A stretch of 64,000 nt of DNA from Streptomyces litmocidini (GTDB taxonomy: Bacteria; Actinomycetota; Actinomycetes; Streptomycetales; Streptomycetaceae). The position numbers and the translations under genes are program-made. Location of the stretch: the NCBI RefSeq assembly GCF_014649755.1, contig NZ_BMTQ01000002.1:76761-140760 (forward strand). Reading direction: 5' to 3'. The notes under the pieces are model-generated. The model had not been told where the DNA came from and searched no databases. It saw nothing but the letters and a program-made list of their open reading frames with translations. This document shows, in pieces, positions 27,026-35,241 of the stretch; within the stretch, counting starts at the first letter, position 1, and every line of letters begins with the position of its first letter.

Positions 27026-27781
27026 TTACTCCCCCGGCTTGATCAGATAGCCGGCCCCGCGCCGGGTGTGGATCATCGGCGAGCGACCGGCGTCGATCTT
27101 CCGGCGGAGGTAGGAGATGTAGAGCTCGACGACGTTGGCCTGGCCGCCGAAGTCGTAGGACCAGACCCGGTCGAGGATCTGCGCCTTGCTGAGCACCCGC
27201 CGAGGGTTGCGCATGAGGTAGCGCAGCAGCTCGAACTCGGTCGCGGTGAGGTGGATGGAGTCACCGCCCCGGGTGACCTCGTGGCTGTCCTCGTCGAGGG
27301 TCAGGTCCCCCACGGAGAGCAGTGACTCGCTGCGCGTCTGCGCGGCCCCCGACCTGCGGATGAGGCCGCGCAGCCGGGCCACGACCTCCTCCAGGCTGAA
27401 GGGCTTGGTGACGTAGTCGTCGCCGCCGGCGGTGAGCCCGGCGATGCGGTCCTCGACGGCGTCCTTCGCGGTCAGGAACAGCACGGGCACGTCGGGCAGT
27501 TCGCGGCGGATCGAACCGAGCAGGCTCAGCCCGTCGGCGTCCGGGAGCATGACGTCGAGGATGACCGCGTCGGGCCGGAACTCGCGCGCGGCGCGGAGGG
27601 CGGCGGCTCCGTCCCCCGCACTGCGGACCTGCCAGCCCTCGTAGCGCAGGGCCATGGAGAGCAGCTCGGCGAGCGAGGCCTCGTCGTCGACGACGAGGAC
27701 CCTGACGGCGGTTCCGTCGGCTCGGCGCATGTCGGCGTGGGTGCCGGTGCGGGCGCTGGTGCTTGGCGTGGTCACGGTCAT
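27026..27781 (-). CDS. OmpR-family response regulator
   Basis: 251 residues. Receiver with acidic pair VVDDEASLAEL, phospho-acceptor Asp in AVILDVMLPDADG, Thr in FLTAKD and Lys in VTKPFSLEEVVARL. Trans_reg_C winged helix: LTATEFELLRYLMRNPRRVL then VVELYISYLRRKID and TRRGAGYLI. First gene of the RR-HK-GT2/GtrA-GT39 operon, so the system very likely controls envelope glycosylation. ATG 27781 is taken; 27790 is also in frame. Confidence 0.93.
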   Translation of the reverse strand: MTVTTPSTSARTGTHADMRRADGTAVRVLVVDDEASLAELLSMALRYEGWQVRSAGDGAAALRAAREFRPDAVILDVMLPDADGLSLLGSIRRELPDVPVLFLTAKDAVEDRIAGLTAGGDDYVTKPFSLEEVVARLRGLIRRSGAAQTRSESLLSVGDLTLDEDSHEVTRGGDSIHLTATEFELLRYLMRNPRRVLSKAQILDRVWSYDFGGQANVVELYISYLRRKIDAGRSPMIHTRRGAGYLIKPGE

Positions 27782-27825
27782 GGCTCCCACGGTGGGGGCC
27801 GCCGCTGAGAGGCCTCTTTCCCTTT

Positions 27826-27842
27826 CCTGTGAATTCCCTGAG
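27826..27842. promoter_or_regulatory. Candidate response-regulator half-sites
   Basis: CCTGTG and CCTGAG (minus strand CTCAGG ... CACAGG) are spaced 11 bp apart, one helical turn, 45 bp upstream of the response-regulator start. OmpR-type regulators bind such phased direct repeats. Weak evidence. Confidence 0.35.
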
Positions 27843-27881
27843 AAAGGTCGTCCAGAAGCCTTCAGGAGATCAGTGACTCAA

Positions 27882-27897
27882 GGTTTCACGTGAAACG
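27882..27897. promoter_or_regulatory. parS-type ParB site 1
   Basis: GGTTTCACGTGAAACG: 14 of 16 positions of the Streptomyces parS consensus TGTTTCACGTGAAACA, with the TTTCACGTGAAA core intact. Confidence 0.82.
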
Positions 27898-27900
27898 TCC

Positions 27901-27916
27901 TGTTTCACGTGAAACG
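27901..27916. promoter_or_regulatory. parS-type ParB site 2
   Basis: TGTTTCACGTGAAACG: 15 of 16 consensus positions, 19 bp from site 1. Confidence 0.88.
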
Positions 27917-27947
27917 GGATTTTTCACGCCCACCGGCATTCTTCGTG

Positions 27948-28832
27948 TCAACCGACGTGTTTCACGTGAAACAGCGCGGCGCCGTTCTCGTACAGCACCC
28001 GCCGGAGCCAGTCGTCGCCGAGGCCGAGGCGTTCGAGGGAGTGGAGTTGGTGGACGTACGGATACGGGATGTTCGGGAAGTCCGAGCCGAGGAGGATCCG
28101 GTCACCGAGGTCGAGGAGCCGCTTGCGCTCGGCCTCGGGGAAGGGCGCGAGCCGCTCGCTGAAGTCCGTGAAGGCCATGGTGGTGTCGAGGTGGACGCCC
28201 TCGTAGCGCTGGGCCAGGTCCAGGAAGTCGCCGTACTCGGGCATCCCCATGTGCGCGACGATCACCCGCAGCCTCGGGTGGCGGGCCAGCAGCCGCCCCA
28301 TGGGTCCGGGCCCGGTGAAGTTTCCCGGGACGGGTCCCGAGCCGCAGTGGACGACGACGGGGGTGCCGCTGTCGGCGAGGGCTCCCCAGGAGCTGTCGAG
28401 TTCGACGGCGGTCGGGTCGAAGCCGCCCACCTGGAGGTGCACCTTGAACACCCGGGCTCCGGCGTCGAGCGCCTGGAGGACGTACGCGTCGACCCCCGGC
28501 TCGGGGAAGAACGTCGCGGTGTGCAGACAGTCGGGGGTGCGGGCCGCGAAGTCGGCGGCCCAGGAGTTCAGCCAGGCGGCCATGCCGGGCTTGTGCGGGT
28601 AGAGCATCGCGGTGAAGGCGACCACGCCGAACCCGCGCAGGAGGGCGAGCCGGCGCTCCTCCTCCTCGCGGTAGGTGATGGGCCACTCCACTCCCGTGAG
28701 GGGCCCGACGGCGTCGAAGTACGCCCAGACCTTGTCGAGGACGTTCTGCGGCATGAAGTGCGTGTGCACGTCGACGAGTCCGGGGAGCCCGAGCCGTTCC
28801 AGGAGGGCCGGGATGTCGTCACTTCCGCTCAT
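27948..28832 (-). CDS. Amidohydrolase-family (TIM-barrel) metal-dependent hydrolase
   Basis: 294 residues. Metal ligands DVHTHFMPQN (H-x-H), VVVHCGSGPVPG, VAHMGMPEY, and Asp in GSDFPNIPYPY, as in the Amidohydro_2 family. Substrate unknown; relatives are decarboxylases and lactonases. Its last codons coincide with a perfect parS site. The start overlaps the upstream ABM gene by 14 nt, so the two form an operon. Confidence 0.88.
   Translation of the reverse strand: MSGSDDIPALLERLGLPGLVDVHTHFMPQNVLDKVWAYFDAVGPLTGVEWPITYREEEERRLALLRGFGVVAFTAMLYPHKPGMAAWLNSWAADFAARTPDCLHTATFFPEPGVDAYVLQALDAGARVFKVHLQVGGFDPTAVELDSSWGALADSGTPVVVHCGSGPVPGNFTGPGPMGRLLARHPRLRVIVAHMGMPEYGDFLDLAQRYEGVHLDTTMAFTDFSERLAPFPEAERKRLLDLGDRILLGSDFPNIPYPYVHQLHSLERLGLGDDWLRRVLYENGAALFHVKHVG
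27958..27973. promoter_or_regulatory. parS-type ParB site 3 (inside a CDS)
   Basis: TGTTTCACGTGAAACA: a perfect 16/16 match. It lies inside the 3' end of the amidohydrolase gene, where it encodes LFHVKHV. Confidence 0.92.
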
Positions 28833-29154
28833 GGCCGTAGCTCCGCTCGACCTTGCCGATGTGGACGCTGTAGCTGTCGTACCAGTGCTTCCGCCCGTAC
28901 GCCTTGGCGGCCTGGTGCTCGGCGTGGAGGCGCCAGGCGTCGAGGGACTCCAGGTCGCGGAAGTAGGCGACGGTGATGCCGATGCCGCCGGGCGTACGGG
29001 CGGACTCGTAGCCGAGGAAGCCCGGGACGTCCCGGACGATCTCCTGCATCCGGGCGGAGGTCTCGGCGTAGCCCTCGGGGGCGTCGGGACGGACGGAGGT
29101 GAACACGGCCGTGTAGTAGGGCGGTTCGAGGCCCGCCACCAGCTTCGGGGTCAT
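28819..29154 (-). CDS. Antibiotic-biosynthesis-monooxygenase (ABM) domain protein
   Basis: 111 residues. Ferredoxin-like ABM fold: YYTAVFTSVRPDAPEGYAET, VPGFLGYESARTPGGIGITV, YFRDLESLDAWRLHAEHQ, a typical enzyme-like ABM signature ending GRKHWYDSYSVHIGKVERSY. ATG 29154 is the first start in the bias region. Overlaps and precedes the amidohydrolase gene; perhaps acts on the same small molecule. Confidence 0.85.
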   Translation of the reverse strand: MTPKLVAGLEPPYYTAVFTSVRPDAPEGYAETSARMQEIVRDVPGFLGYESARTPGGIGITVAYFRDLESLDAWRLHAEHQAAKAYGRKHWYDSYSVHIGKVERSYGHERK

Positions 29155-29239
29155 GTGATCACCCTCGTCGCGACGGCGACGTGATGTCCACGGTGGCCGG
29201 GGAAAGGGATCCAAGACTTTACGAAGGCCGGCCCGGCCC

Positions 29240-30106
29240 TCAGAAGAGCTCCTCCTGGGCGCTCTCGGCCACCGGAACCGCCGCCGTCACCGGCACCGAG
29301 AAGCTCTCCCCCTCTCCCGCGGCCTCGAGGACCCAGCCGCGCATGAGCCGGGTGTCGAGGACGAGGCAGCGCCCGTCGGGGGCGAGGAGGTGCAGGTCGG
29401 GCCCGGCGGCGGCGAGCAGCCGCCCGGTGACGACGCCGCCGCCGACGAGCTCGGCGATCGTGCCGTCGAGCCGCGGCAGCCCGTCGAGACGGAACGCACC
29501 CGCCTGGTCCCGTGCGGCGAACTCCAGCGGTTCCAGGGTCTCCGTCCAGCCGCCGACGGTCCGCGCGCGCCGGTACAGCTCCTCGACCTCACGGGCCCGT
29601 TCCCCGGCGGGCGGCAGGGCGTGCCGGGCGGCCCGCTTGCGCTCGTACGCCACCCGGTCGGGCACGCCGAGTGCCTGCCGCAGCACCTCCTCGGTGCGCC
29701 GGGCGGCCATCAACGGGCCCCGGCCGAGCCAGCTGAACACGACGGCCCCCTGCTCCAGGAGCCGGGCTTCGCCCCGGGCCTCGGCGGTGATCCCGACCTT
29801 GGTCATCCCGGGGCCGAACCAGGCCAGGTAGACGTGGTACGGCTGCGGATCGTCCGCGACGGTGTCGGCCGCGACGGAGTGGGCCCGGTCGAGCCGCGCG
29901 CACTCCGGGCACCGCCCGCCGGTGGACCGGCCGGGCACGACGGCCTCCAGGGGGCAGGGGTTTCCCCGGGCGCCGGGGCACCGCCGGACGCCGACGGCCC
30001 GGAAGGCGAGCCGCTGCCCGTACGCGAGCGTGCTGACGCGCCCGCCCCGCCACCGCAGCCCGGGCGCTCCGCCGGCCCAGTCGATCCCCCGAGCCCACCA
30101 CTCCAC
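29240..30106 (-). CDS. DUF2797 domain protein
   Basis: 288 residues. Cys-rich N-terminal zinc-like cluster (CPGARGNPCPLEAV ... GRCPECARLDR) followed by HVYLAWFGPGMTKVGITAEARGEARLLEQGA, the GIY-YIG-like segment of DUF2797. GTG 30106 is chosen because GGGAGG precedes it and the protein then starts WWARGIDWAGGAPGLRW. Function unknown; related to nuclease-fold domains. Confidence 0.85.
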   Translation of the reverse strand: MEWWARGIDWAGGAPGLRWRGGRVSTLAYGQRLAFRAVGVRRCPGARGNPCPLEAVVPGRSTGGRCPECARLDRAHSVAADTVADDPQPYHVYLAWFGPGMTKVGITAEARGEARLLEQGAVVFSWLGRGPLMAARRTEEVLRQALGVPDRVAYERKRAARHALPPAGERAREVEELYRRARTVGGWTETLEPLEFAARDQAGAFRLDGLPRLDGTIAELVGGGVVTGRLLAAAGPDLHLLAPDGRCLVLDTRLMRGWVLEAAGEGESFSVPVTAAVPVAESAQEELF

Positions 30107-30233
30107 GCCGCCGCGCCTCCCTGTACTCCCCGGACGCCGTCCAGTCTCCGCCTCCGCCACGTCCGCTTCCAGTCCCCGGCCCGGAGCCCCGGGGCCGCTC
30201 CACCGGCGCCTTCGGCCTGGCCGACGCGCCGGC

Positions 30234-30370
30234 CGGGGCGGCCCGTGGCGGCCCGGCCGGCGGGGCGGTCCGTACGCCCTGGCCGCTCGGGGCGGTCCGT
30301 GGCGGCCCGGCCGGCGGGGCGGTCCGTACGCCCTGGCCGCTCGGGGCGGTCCGTGGCGGCCCGACCGCTC
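30234..30370. repeat. 54-bp tandem repeat (2.5 copies)
   Basis: Units 30234-30287 and 30288-30341 plus a partial third, differing at a single position (C/T). Lies between DUF2797 and the Bro-N gene and touches the last codon of the latter. Minisatellite-like expansion. Confidence 0.82.
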
Positions 30371-31196
30371 AGGGCAGGACGTACATACGGGTGCCGTCCG
30401 GGGCCGGGGTGCCCACCTCGCGCATGCAGCCGCGTTCGAGGAGGAGGCGGACGCAGTCCCGGACGCGTTCGCCGGAGAGGCCGGTGCGGCGGGTGACGTC
30501 CTGGGGCCGGTAGCGCACCCCGCCCCGTACGAGCGCGGGCGCCAGACAGGAGGCGACCGTCCGCACGTCCCCGGTGATGGCCCAGGACTCCACGAGTTCC
30601 TGGGGCGTGAGGGCGACGGCGGCGCCGGTGCGCTGGCGGGGCACGGCGAGCCGCTCCAGGGAGTCGGCGACCCTGGAGAGGCTCTGCCGGGTCTCGCGCA
30701 GCAACTCCGCGTATCCGGCGTGTTCGAGGGAGGCGGCGGCCTGCTCGTCGAATCGCCCCTCGAGCCGTACGAGGACGTCGACGAGCTCCGGCGGCAGCAG
30801 GAAACCGGCGTGCACCGGCGAGGGTTCGAGCCCGTATCCGCCGTATCGCTGGACAGCGGCCACGACCCCCGCCGTCCACGCCTGGAACGGACCGGCCTCC
30901 GGCCTCCGGCACGCCCCGACGAGCCGCACGAGCCCCTCCAGGCTCACCATCCGGGTCGACGCCCGGATCCCGGTGGACCGGCCGGGGAACCCCGCGCCCC
31001 CGTCGAGCTCCCGTGCGGTCGCGAGGCACTCCTCGGGCAGGGTCACGGTCCGCAGCGCCTCCCGCGTCCCCGCGTATCCGAGGCCCTTCGCCACGTCCAC
31101 CACCGGGAACCAGTGGGTTCCGTCCGGCGCGGTCAGCCGCCGCAGGGGCGTTCCGGTGGCGGCGTGCACCAGGTCATCGATGTCGATCGCGTCCAT
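30369..31196 (-). CDS. Bro-N (phage antirepressor-like) domain protein
   Basis: 275 residues. The N-terminal 100 residues match the Bro-N/antirepressor fold (GTPLRRLTAPDGTHWFPVVD, VAKGLGYAGTREALRTV). A coiled-coil-like middle (ELLRETRQSLSRVADSLERL) and a C-terminal winged-helix-like part (YRPQDVTRRTGLSGERVRDC) follow. Usually found on phages, here a single chromosomal gene. DNA-binding regulatory role inferred. Confidence 0.78.
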   Translation of the reverse strand: MDAIDIDDLVHAATGTPLRRLTAPDGTHWFPVVDVAKGLGYAGTREALRTVTLPEECLATARELDGGAGFPGRSTGIRASTRMVSLEGLVRLVGACRRPEAGPFQAWTAGVVAAVQRYGGYGLEPSPVHAGFLLPPELVDVLVRLEGRFDEQAAASLEHAGYAELLRETRQSLSRVADSLERLAVPRQRTGAAVALTPQELVESWAITGDVRTVASCLAPALVRGGVRYRPQDVTRRTGLSGERVRDCVRLLLERGCMREVGTPAPDGTRMYVLP

Positions 31197-31274
31197 CGAT
31201 CATCACCTCCGCCTCGCAAGCTAGGCCGAGGGCATATTCAACTGACATGCAAATCAGACGGGTTCACCCGAAAG

Positions 31275-31310
31275 GGGAGGGCTCTCGGCGATTCTGCCGA
31301 GAGCCCTCCC
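31275..31310. terminator. Hairpin terminator upstream of the Bro-N gene
   Basis: GGGAGGGCTCTCGGC, 6 nt, GCCGAGAGCCCTCCC then TT. It terminates the minus-strand PH-domain gene. Confidence 0.85.
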
Positions 31311-31390
31311 TTCCGTACGCCCGTCTCCGCGCGCCCGTCCCCGTACGCCCGTCTCGGTGCGCCCGCCCCCGCGCGTCCCGTTCCGTACGC

Positions 31391-31756
31391 CTACTTGGCG
31401 ACGAACTGCGTGAGGATCGCCTGCACCTCGTAGATGTCGACCCCCTTGGTGAAGGTCTTCTGGATCGGGAGCTGGCTGCCCGAGATCCAGATCTTCAGCT
31501 CGGCGTCCAGGTCGAAGGTGCCGGCCGTCTCGACGGCGAAGTGCGTGATGCTCCGGTAGGGGATCGAGTGGTACTCGACCTTCTTGCCGGTGATCCCCTG
31601 CTTGTCGACGAGGACGAGCCGCCGGTCGGTGAAGAAGATCGTGTCGCGGATCAGCAGGTACGCGGCGTGCACCCGCTCCCCCTGGCCGAGCAGCCGCGCG
31701 TAGTCCTGCTGCGCCTGCGCCGGATCGATCGCGTGCGCGTTCCCGAAGAGTGCCAT
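31391..31756 (-). CDS. Bacterial PH-domain protein (YvbH-like)
   Basis: 121 residues. RDTIFFTDRRLVLVDKQGITGKK, then VEYHSIPYRSITHFAVETAGT and FDLDAELKIWISGSQLPIQK form the characteristic bPH beta-barrel strands; C-terminal helix IYEVQAILTQFV. ATG 31756 gives MALFGNAHAIDP, typical of the family. Soluble, function unknown. Divergent from the ECF41 gene. Confidence 0.87.
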   Translation of the reverse strand: MALFGNAHAIDPAQAQQDYARLLGQGERVHAAYLLIRDTIFFTDRRLVLVDKQGITGKKVEYHSIPYRSITHFAVETAGTFDLDAELKIWISGSQLPIQKTFTKGVDIYEVQAILTQFVAK

Positions 31757-31877
31757 GTCCCAAACCCCCGCATCCGATGAGAAAGAAAGATCATCCGACC
31801 CTAACGCCCCTTCCGGAAAGCCCGCCACGGTCCTGCGGCCCTGCCGCCGCGAACCCGTCCGGACTAGGATCCGGACC

Positions 31878-32825
31878 ATGGTTCTGACCATGGACGACGT
31901 GGACCGGTTCGAGGCGTCCAGGCCCCGTCTGGAGGCGATCGCCTACCGCCTCCTCGGTTCCGCGAGCGAGGCCGAGGACGCCGTGCAGGACACCTTCCTG
32001 CGCTGGCAGGCCGCCGACGTCGACCGCATCGAGGTCCCGGAGGCATGGCTGACCAAGGTCCTCACCAACCTCTGCCTCAACCAGCTCACCTCGGCCCGTG
32101 CCCGCCGCGAGACCTACGTCGGCGAGTGGCTGCCCGAGCCGCTCCTCGCCGGCGACCCGATGCTCGGCCCCGCCGACACCGCCGAGCAGCGCGAGTCGGT
32201 CTCGTACGCGGTCCTCGCCGTCATGGAGCGCCTCTCCCCCGGCGAGCGCGCGGTGTACGTGCTGCGGGAGGCCTTCGACTACCCGCACCGGGAGATCGCC
32301 GAGATCCTCGACATCACCGAGGCCGCCAGCCAGCAGATCTTCCACCGCGCGAAGAAGCACGTCGCCGCCGGCAAGGCCCGCACCGAGATCGACGGGGCCG
32401 AGGCCCGGCGGATCGTCGAGGAGTTCCTCGCGGCCGCCACCAGCGGCCGCACCGAGCCGCTCGTACGGCTGCTCACGGGCGACGCCGTCGCGATCGGCGA
32501 CGGCGGCGGCAAGGTCCCGGCGCGCGCCAAGGCGTTCGAGGGCGCCCTCGCGGTCGCGACGTTCATGCGCGGCCTGTTCAAGCCCGGCATCGCCAAGCGC
32601 AAGGTGATCGGCGGTTCGCCCGACGTCTACGCGACGACCGCCAACGGCTCCCCCGCCGTCGTGGCCGTGCTCGACGGCCGGGTCGTCGGCGTCATGTGCC
32701 TGGAGGTCACCGCCGAGGGCATCGCCGCCTTCCGCAACCAGGTGAACCCCGACAAGCTCGAACGCGCGACGAGGCGGTGGGCGGCCTCGGACCACGGCTC
32801 CCCCTTGCTGGAAGCCGCCTTCTGA
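31878..32825 (+). CDS. ECF41-group RNA polymerase sigma factor (SigJ-like)
   Basis: 315 residues. Sigma-2 and sigma-4 regions (LEAIAYRLLGSASEAEDAVQ; AVYVLREAFDYPHREIAEIL) are followed by a ~120-residue SnoaL-like C-terminal extension. ECF41 hallmarks are present: WLPEP between the sigma domains, DGGGK (for DGGGR), and NPDKL near the C-terminus. In ECF41 the extension replaces a separate anti-sigma factor. The neighbouring oxidoreductase gene fits the conserved ECF41-COE linkage. Confidence 0.93.
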   Translation: MVLTMDDVDRFEASRPRLEAIAYRLLGSASEAEDAVQDTFLRWQAADVDRIEVPEAWLTKVLTNLCLNQLTSARARRETYVGEWLPEPLLAGDPMLGPADTAEQRESVSYAVLAVMERLSPGERAVYVLREAFDYPHREIAEILDITEAASQQIFHRAKKHVAAGKARTEIDGAEARRIVEEFLAAATSGRTEPLVRLLTGDAVAIGDGGGKVPARAKAFEGALAVATFMRGLFKPGIAKRKVIGGSPDVYATTANGSPAVVAVLDGRVVGVMCLEVTAEGIAAFRNQVNPDKLERATRRWAASDHGSPLLEAAF

Positions 32826-32917
32826 ACCCGTGTGACCCACATCACACACCACGCCTGTCAGGAATCGTCGGACTGCCCGGTTCAAGGGTCGACACCGCGC
32901 GAGACAGGAGCAGGCAC

Positions 32918-34105
32918 ATGCAGCAGCACCGCATCATCGTCCTCGGAGCCGGCTACACCGGAGCCATCGTCGCCGGGCGCCTCGCCAAGCAGCTCCACCG
33001 CGAGGACGTCGCCATCACCCTCGTCAACCCCGAGCCCGACTTCGTCGAGCGCGTCCGGCTGCACCAGCTGGCGGTCGGCCAGGACCTCCCGCACCGGCCG
33101 TTCAGCGAGATGTTCGCGGGGACGGGCGTCGAACTGAAGCCGGCGAGGGTGACGGCGGTCGACGCCGAGCGCCGGACCGTCGCGGTCACCGCCGGGGACA
33201 CCGCCGAGGAACTGGAGTACGACACCCTCGTGTACGCCCTCGGCAGCGGCTGGAACCCCCAGGGCGTCCCCGGCACCGACGAACACGCCCACGAGATCGC
33301 CGGCCGCCCCGGCGCGCTCCGGCTGCGCGAGCGCCTGGCCGCCCTGGCGGCCGGCGAGTCCGTGGTCGTCGTCGGCGGCGGCCTCACCGGCCTGGAGGCC
33401 GCGAGCGAGATCGCCGAGGCCCGCCCGGACCTCGCCGTCACGCTCGCCGCCCGCGGCGAACTCGGCGACTGGCTCTCGGACAAGGGCCGGCGGCACGTAC
33501 GGAAGGTCTTCGCCGGGCTCGGCATCACCGTGCTCGAACACACGGCGGTCACCGCGGTCGAGGCGGACCGCGTCCTCACCGCCGACGGCCCGGTCCCGGC
33601 CGCGGTCACGGTGTGGACCACCGGCTTCGCCGTCCACCCGATCGCGCGCGCCACCACCCTGGAGGTCACGGACGACGGCCGGATCGTGGTCGACGGGACG
33701 ATGCGCTCGGTCTCGCACCCGGACGTGTACGCCGTCGGCGACGCCGCCCTCGCCCTGGGCCCGGGCGACAAGCCGCTGCGGATGTCGTGCGCCACGGGCA
33801 CCCCCATGGCCTGGCAGGCGGCCGACGCCATCGCGGCCCGCCTCACCGGCACCAAGATCCCGAAGACGCCGCTGCGCTACTTCAACCAGTGCATCTCGCT
33901 GGGCCGCAGGGAAGGCCTCATCCAGTACGTCACCGCCGACGACCGCTCGGTCCGCGCGGCCCTGACGGGCCGACTGGCCGCCGGCTACAAGGAACTGATC
34001 TGCAAGGGCGCGGCCTGGGGCGTGGCCCACCCGAAGCTCGGCCTCCGCACCCGCCCCCGCCGCGTCCTGAACCACCGCCCCGCCCCGATCGAGGCCACGG
34101 CCTGA
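32918..34105 (+). CDS. NAD(P)/FAD-dependent oxidoreductase (COE partner of ECF41)
   Basis: 395 residues. FAD Rossmann motif VLGAGYTGAIVAGRLA, second dinucleotide motif VVVVGGGLTGLEAASEIAE, FAD-contact VYAVGDAALALG: a type II NADH dehydrogenase-like fold without the usual membrane helix. ATG 32918 follows AGGAG at 32906-32910. The 92-bp gap has a TGTCAGG (32856-32862) resembling the ECF41 -35 TGTCACA, but the matching CGTC -10 is not at the expected distance. Probable sole target of the adjacent sigma factor. Confidence 0.88.
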   Translation: MQQHRIIVLGAGYTGAIVAGRLAKQLHREDVAITLVNPEPDFVERVRLHQLAVGQDLPHRPFSEMFAGTGVELKPARVTAVDAERRTVAVTAGDTAEELEYDTLVYALGSGWNPQGVPGTDEHAHEIAGRPGALRLRERLAALAAGESVVVVGGGLTGLEAASEIAEARPDLAVTLAARGELGDWLSDKGRRHVRKVFAGLGITVLEHTAVTAVEADRVLTADGPVPAAVTVWTTGFAVHPIARATTLEVTDDGRIVVDGTMRSVSHPDVYAVGDAALALGPGDKPLRMSCATGTPMAWQAADAIAARLTGTKIPKTPLRYFNQCISLGRREGLIQYVTADDRSVRAALTGRLAAGYKELICKGAAWGVAHPKLGLRTRPRRVLNHRPAPIEATA

Positions 34106-34180
34106 CCCCGCCCACGCGGGTGGGCGCTCCCCCGAGGAGCGCCCGCCCGCGAAGACCGTCGGACAGGACGCCCCACAACG

Positions 34181-34212
34181 CAAGAGGCCCGGACTCTCGT
34201 CCGGGCCTCTTG
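34181..34212 (-). terminator. Original host terminator of tRNA-Arg
   Basis: CAAGAGGCCCGGAC, TCTC, GTCCGGGCCTCTTG, directly left of the att repeat. Nearly identical to the terminator at 49722-49751, showing that the mobile element carries its own copy of the tRNA 3' end with terminator. Confidence 0.85.
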
Positions 34213-34260
34213 TCTGTGTGCACTCGGCAGGATTCGAACCTGCAACCTTCTGATCCGTAG
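34213..34260. repeat. att core, left copy
   Basis: 48 bp identical to 49754-49801: anticodon-loop-to-3'-end of tRNA-Arg(ACG) plus 6 bp beyond. It is a displaced 3' fragment with no 5' half beside it, so not a tRNA gene. Confidence 0.93.
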
Positions 34261-34343
34261 CTCTAGCGGGATCGGTCAGCGGGGGTCATACCGGCCTCCC
34301 TGAGGCCCTGGAGAGGGGCTATCGGACGGGGGCGGTTGCTGGG

Positions 34344-34366
34344 GTTGCGGTACGGCGCTGCTGTAC
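34344..34366. other. Candidate integrase arm-type site, left end
   Basis: 23-bp sequence starting GTTGCGGTACGGCGCTGCTG. Close relatives occur at 40493-40515 and 49687-49709, always near an att core. The distance to the preceding TGATCCGTA is 85 bp here and 86 bp at the internal site. Confidence 0.65.
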
Positions 34367-34581
34367 AGCACGACCATCACCGATCGGGCAAGCGGGCCGA
34401 GTTCGATGTTCCCCGAAGAGGAAGGGAACCGCGGGCTGAGTCGGCGCATCGCTCCGCCATGCAGCACCAAAGCTGCGTTAGAGGAAACATCCTGGTGGTC
34501 TTTGCAGCGGTGACACAGGACCACAGAGACGTCCATACAGCCTCTGACCTGGGGATTCAGTTCGGTGTAGTATTCCCAGAG

Positions 34582-34605
34582 GACTGTTCACAATTGTTGA
34601 CAGTC
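34582..34605. promoter_or_regulatory. 24-bp near-palindrome in the AICE left end
   Basis: GACTGTTCA, CAATTG, TTGACAGTC. No gene starts immediately beside it; the surrounding 34261-34731 has no convincing CDS. Could be a protein-binding site for element maintenance. Confidence 0.4.
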
Positions 34606-34656
34606 GAGGGCCCGACCCGGCTCCTACCCCAGGTCAGGCCCCCGCCATGCAGTACC

Positions 34657-34687
34657 GAGCCCAGCCGTCTGTCATTCGGCTGGGCTC
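34657..34687 (-). terminator. Hairpin downstream of the 42-residue gene
   Basis: GAGCCCAGCCG, 9 nt, CGGCTGGGCTC, 45 bp beyond the stop of the small minus-strand gene. Confidence 0.68.
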
Positions 34688-34731
34688 ATCTGCACCCAGC
34701 TCAACAGCCACGCCCAGCGGTCACGGTGCAG

Positions 34732-34860
34732 CTACTGCATGACCTGCACCGCCAAGGCGATGATCGCCACGAACACCCCCACCAGGGAGAGACCCACCTG
34801 CCACCTCTCGGGGCCGGACCACTTCCTGCGGGACTTGCTCATGTCCGAGCTCATCACCAT
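34732..34860 (-). CDS. Small single-span membrane protein near the element end
   Basis: 42 residues: polar SSDMSKSRRKWSGPERWQVG then one hydrophobic helix ending IALAVQVMQ. AAGGAGGTGC is ideally spaced before the ATG at 34860. A comparable small membrane gene (ends VGVMQMQ) lies at the other end of the element (49505). Function unknown. Confidence 0.6.
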   Translation of the reverse strand: MVMSSDMSKSRRKWSGPERWQVGLSLVGVFVAIIALAVQVMQ

Positions 34861-35241
34861 GCACCTCCTTCTCTTCCAACACCCTGACCGCCAGGGCGAG
34901 GCCGCCGCCTCCTGCGAAGAGGTCAACGACGTACAGGGGAAGAGCTAGGGGAGCAGTACTTATCCTAAGGTTCACCGCCGACTCCCACGGGACACAGTCG
35001 CGACGACGGTTGCGACCGCAGACTGTCATTGCCGTGGCTTACAGTGCGCTCCCTCTCATACCGCGCGGCTCATCTGCGGTCACTGCGTCGACGTCGCCGT
35101 CAGTCATGTATCCCGTCTCGAAGCGGATGCACAGGTGAGGTTGTCGCGGAAGTACTCACGGGCAGGCGCCCCCGACCACATGGAGACGCCCACGGTCCGC
35201 GAACCAGAGCGTCCGCCGCCGTCTGCCTTCATTGCGGGCGA
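34861..35241. other. Non-coding stretch, nothing recognised
   Basis: Presumed promoter region for the small minus gene (AT-richer near 34950-34975, with minus-strand TAGGAT) and the 3' side of the GntR gene. No ORF with coding bias, repeat or RNA recognised. Confidence 0.5.

Noticed and set aside
32856..32882. Complete ECF41 promoter (TGTCACA-N16-CGTC)
   Set aside because: TGTCAGG is present but GGTT, not CGTC, follows at 16 nt; kept only as a remark in the oxidoreductase entry.
34213..34260. A second tRNA-Arg gene
   Set aside because: Only the 3' half is present; the 5' half and promoter are at 49802-49924. It is the left att core.
34276..34536. 86-codon minus-strand ORF near the left att site
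   Set aside because: Overlaps the att flank and arm site, has no ribosome binding site and Pro-rich low-complexity end.
34336..34887. 183-codon + strand ORF in the AICE left end
   Set aside because: Very His/Arg/Pro-rich, covers the arm site, a near-palindrome and a terminator, and is antisense to a better-supported small gene.
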